From contig JANBTH010000465.1 of NCBI GenBank assembly GCA_027578815.1, positions 1 to 16,846 of the forward strand: a DNA stretch of 16,846 nucleotides. Reading direction: 5' to 3'. Positions 15,577-16,846 of this stretch are shown piece by piece (position 1 is the stretch's first letter; each line of letters opens with the position of its first letter). This DNA is from Coemansia sp. RSA 1804 (Eukaryota; Kickxellomycota; Kickxellomycetes; Kickxellales; Kickxellaceae). The notes under the pieces were generated by a model. That model was not told the origin of the DNA. It saw only the letters and a list, made by a program, of their open reading frames with translations, and made no database searches. Both the position numbers and the translations under genes were made by a program.

Positions 15577-15648
15577 ATGGACGTTGACGCCAACACGCAC
15601 CTGCACTCGCCCTGGGAAACCCGAGTGGACCAGCCCCTTCTTCCCGAC
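15577..15648 (+). other. Candidate internal exon (coding-like island)
   Basis: After a pyrimidine-rich stretch ending CTGCAG, an open segment reads HMDVDANTHLHSPWETRVDQ and continues to DSFY. Its codons mostly end in G or C, unlike the AT-rich surroundings. It stops at a GTTTTG site that begins the TTTG repeat. A TTATAG acceptor-like site then leads to CKLYACY, a TGA and an AATAAA. No upstream exon in a compatible phase was found and the peptide is not recognised. Confidence 0.2.
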
Positions 15649-15660
15649 TCTTTCTACGTT

Positions 15661-15688
15661 TTGTTTGTTTGTTTGTTTGTTTGTTTGT
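15661..15688. repeat. (TTTG)n tetranucleotide repeat
   Basis: About seven tandem TTTG/GTTT units immediately downstream of the coding-like island. Confidence 0.9.
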
Positions 15689-15859
15689 TATTATAGTGCA
15701 AGCTGTACGCGTGCTATTGAGAAATAAAGTATTGCGTACATTTACTTGTGCTGTTCTCGCATGGAAAGCCAAACAAAATACACGCAGTAGTAGCATAAAG
15801 GAGGGGGGCTAGATCAAAATAACTGACTAAAGCACTCTACTTGCTTCTTTCTTCCTTGT

Positions 15860-15888
15860 AACAGAATTTCTGTATATGAAATTCTGTT
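15860..15888. other. 11-bp perfect inverted repeat (hairpin)
   Basis: AACAGAATTTC at 15860-15870 is exactly complementary to GAAATTCTGTT at 15878-15888, with the 7-base loop TGTATAT. It has no flanking T run, so it does not look like a bacterial-type terminator. It could be an RNA hairpin or a remnant of an inverted-repeat element. Confidence 0.85.
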
Positions 15889-16250
15889 CTACGGGGAGGA
15901 TAAGAGGTGGGGTGCTGAAGTCGGGTTTCAGCGGTTTAATAGGCGGTTGCATGCTTTGGCTCGGAGAGACTAGAGAGGAAGAATTCCATTCTTTTTTCTT
16001 TCTCTCTGGGCTATTACTATAAGATGCAGAGGAATGAGATTGTTCTCGTCCATACCGTAAAGGCAATCGCTGACATTCCTAGAGAGAAAGGGTCTTCTAA
16101 GGGGGGGGGGTGTAGAGCTTGTTAATGATATTGTCTTCATCTACGGCAAGTGGCAGTGTGCGTGGTCATTGCAAGTGCCCCGTGTATATCGTGTCTACGC
16201 AGCTCTGGCGTAGTCCAGTTGACCATCTTATGCACTAACCGCTTGCACGC

Positions 16251-16258
16251 TATTTAAA
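16251..16258 (+). promoter_or_regulatory. TATA-like element upstream of HAUS6
   Basis: TATTTAAA lies 108 bases before the ATG at 16359, a distance similar to that of the TATA box of the preceding gene. Its match is weaker and it may be chance in AT-rich DNA. Confidence 0.3.
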
Positions 16259-16358
16259 AACAGCTTCTCATATACTGTAGATAAAACAGAACACGCGTTG
16301 TACATATTAGACGCGGAGGGAGGAAGAAAATAAAATAAAAGCAAAAGGAAAAAAACTT

Positions 16359-16846
16359 ATGGGAGACCAGGAGAATGAGGACAGGCGACGAGAGTTTTGG
16401 CAAACGCTCCTGGCAATGGGATTTGAGCCCGACAAGCTGTGCACGGGGACGTATTCGGCCATCAAGCTGGACTCGCAGGTGTTCCAGCGCGGGATATACC
16501 ACACGAAGGCGGCGGAGCTGGTGTTCCACTTCCTGCTGACCCAACTGGACCCAGCCCGGTTCAAGCGCGAGTTCTTCGACGCGTGGCCTATAGCCGATCC
16601 GAGACAGGCGCGCGATTTCCGCGCGCATGTTTTCAAGTGGCTGGACGAGTTGCGGCGGGATTCAAACGAAGCGCAAGAAGAAGGAGCGGGTGATGCGCGG
16701 TGGCCGGCTGACGTTCCCGTGCGTCGCTCGTACATCGATGAGTGCAAGGGCCCCAGGTTTGAGCAGATTCTGTGGGCGCTGGCACTGTTTGTTGCGCACT
16801 CGCTTCTGCGCCATGGAAGCGGTGCGTGGGCGGCGTATCTGAAGCA
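16359..16846 (+). CDS. HAUS6: HAUS augmin-like complex subunit 6, N-terminal domain (truncated by window edge)
   Basis: From ATG 16359 the frame stays open to the window edge: 162 codons plus two bases. It matches the HAUS6 N-terminal domain. FWQTLLAMGFEPDKL (13-27) parallels the animal motif LW..LL.LGF. VFQRGIYHTKAAELVFHFLL (about 41-60) and TQLDPARFKREFFDAWPIAD (61-80) match the family's F-F-LF-TQLD-R-F-WP core. RDFRAHVFKWLDEL (about 85-98) and the KGPRFEQILWALALFVAH block (about 130-147) match the segment ending in GPKF..L...A. Augmin recruits gamma-tubulin to spindle microtubules so that new microtubules branch from old ones, and HAUS6 contacts the gamma-tubulin adaptor. Augmin is absent from budding and fission yeasts but occurs in some filamentous and early-diverging fungi. 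The coiled-coil and C-terminal parts lie beyond the window. Confidence 0.85.
   Translation, partial: MGDQENEDRRREFWQTLLAMGFEPDKLCTGTYSAIKLDSQVFQRGIYHTKAAELVFHFLLTQLDPARFKREFFDAWPIADPRQARDFRAHVFKWLDELRRDSNEAQEEGAGDARWPADVPVRRSYIDECKGPRFEQILWALALFVAHSLLRHGSGAWAAYLK

Larger units (their letters stand above)
15308..16358. other. 1.05-kb AT-rich spacer with an exon-like island and a hairpin
   Basis: This contains the 3' UTR of the trypsin-like gene and the upstream region of the HAUS6 gene. Notable items are a GC-rich coding-like island at 15577-15648 flanked by splice-like sites, a (TTTG)n run (15661-15688), a second AATAAA (15723-15728), a strong inverted repeat (15860-15888) and a run of ten G (16101-16110). 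No complete gene is recognised on either strand. Confidence 0.6.

Noticed and set aside
15827..16066. 79-codon minus-strand frame spanning the hairpin
   Set aside because: No domain, Ser/Pro/Lys-rich, and it is interrupted in codon style by the inverted repeat. No support beyond being open.
16254..16747. Minus-strand frames opposite HAUS6
   Set aside because: They are antisense shadows. The plus-strand frame matches HAUS6 motifs along its whole length.
1..16846. Search for CRISPR arrays, IS elements, retrotransposon domains or a biosynthetic cluster
   Set aside because: The repeats seen are all microsatellites or single short pairs. No transposase, integrase, reverse transcriptase, NRPS/PKS or toxin domain was recognised in any frame.

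Overview
The window looks like nuclear DNA of an early-diverging, intron-poor fungus. The evidence is long uninterrupted GC-rich reading frames separated by AT-rich spacers full of microsatellites, together with eukaryote-only families: a Fun30/SMARCAD1 chromatin remodeler, an acyl-CoA synthetase, a Yju3-type lipase and an augmin subunit. A trypsin-fold secreted protein and augmin point away from yeasts. My best guess is Kickxellomycotina or a related lineage, but this is inference and no rRNA or other marker is present. I see no tRNA, rRNA, CRISPR array or recognisable transposon.

Layout, left to right. Positions 1-1059 hold the edge of an undecided neighbouring gene and an AT-rich spacer. 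A glyoxylate/hydroxypyruvate reductase (minus strand, 1060-2091) is divergent from a Fun30/SMARCAD1-type SNF2 remodeler (plus strand, start at 2719 or in an upstream mini-exon, ending at 5601). Next come a single-pass membrane protein with an extracellular RlpA/expansin-like double-psi beta-barrel (5817-6650), a 1.06-kb spacer with a 72-bp TC repeat, and an orphan seven-helix, GPCR-like protein (7714-8877). Only 73 bp separate this gene from a convergent monoacylglycerol lipase (minus, 8951-9886). Upstream of the lipase, on the same strand, is a long-chain acyl-CoA synthetase (minus, 10481-12565). After a 1.58-kb spacer comes a secreted, probably GPI-anchored trypsin-fold protein with a clear TATA box (14144-15307). 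The window ends inside the N-terminal domain of a HAUS6 augmin subunit (16359 to the edge).

Functional links are modest. The lipase and the acyl-CoA synthetase perform consecutive steps (release, then activation, of fatty acids) and sit in tandem. The DPBB protein, the seven-helix protein and the trypsin-like protein are all predicted membrane or surface proteins. The most striking single observation is that the trypsin-like protein has lost all three catalytic-triad residues while keeping the activation site, the S1-pocket Asp and the disulfide cysteines. I found no multi-gene novel system. Several spacers contain short coding-like islands next to splice-site-like motifs, which may be tiny exons of genes not fully resolvable by eye.
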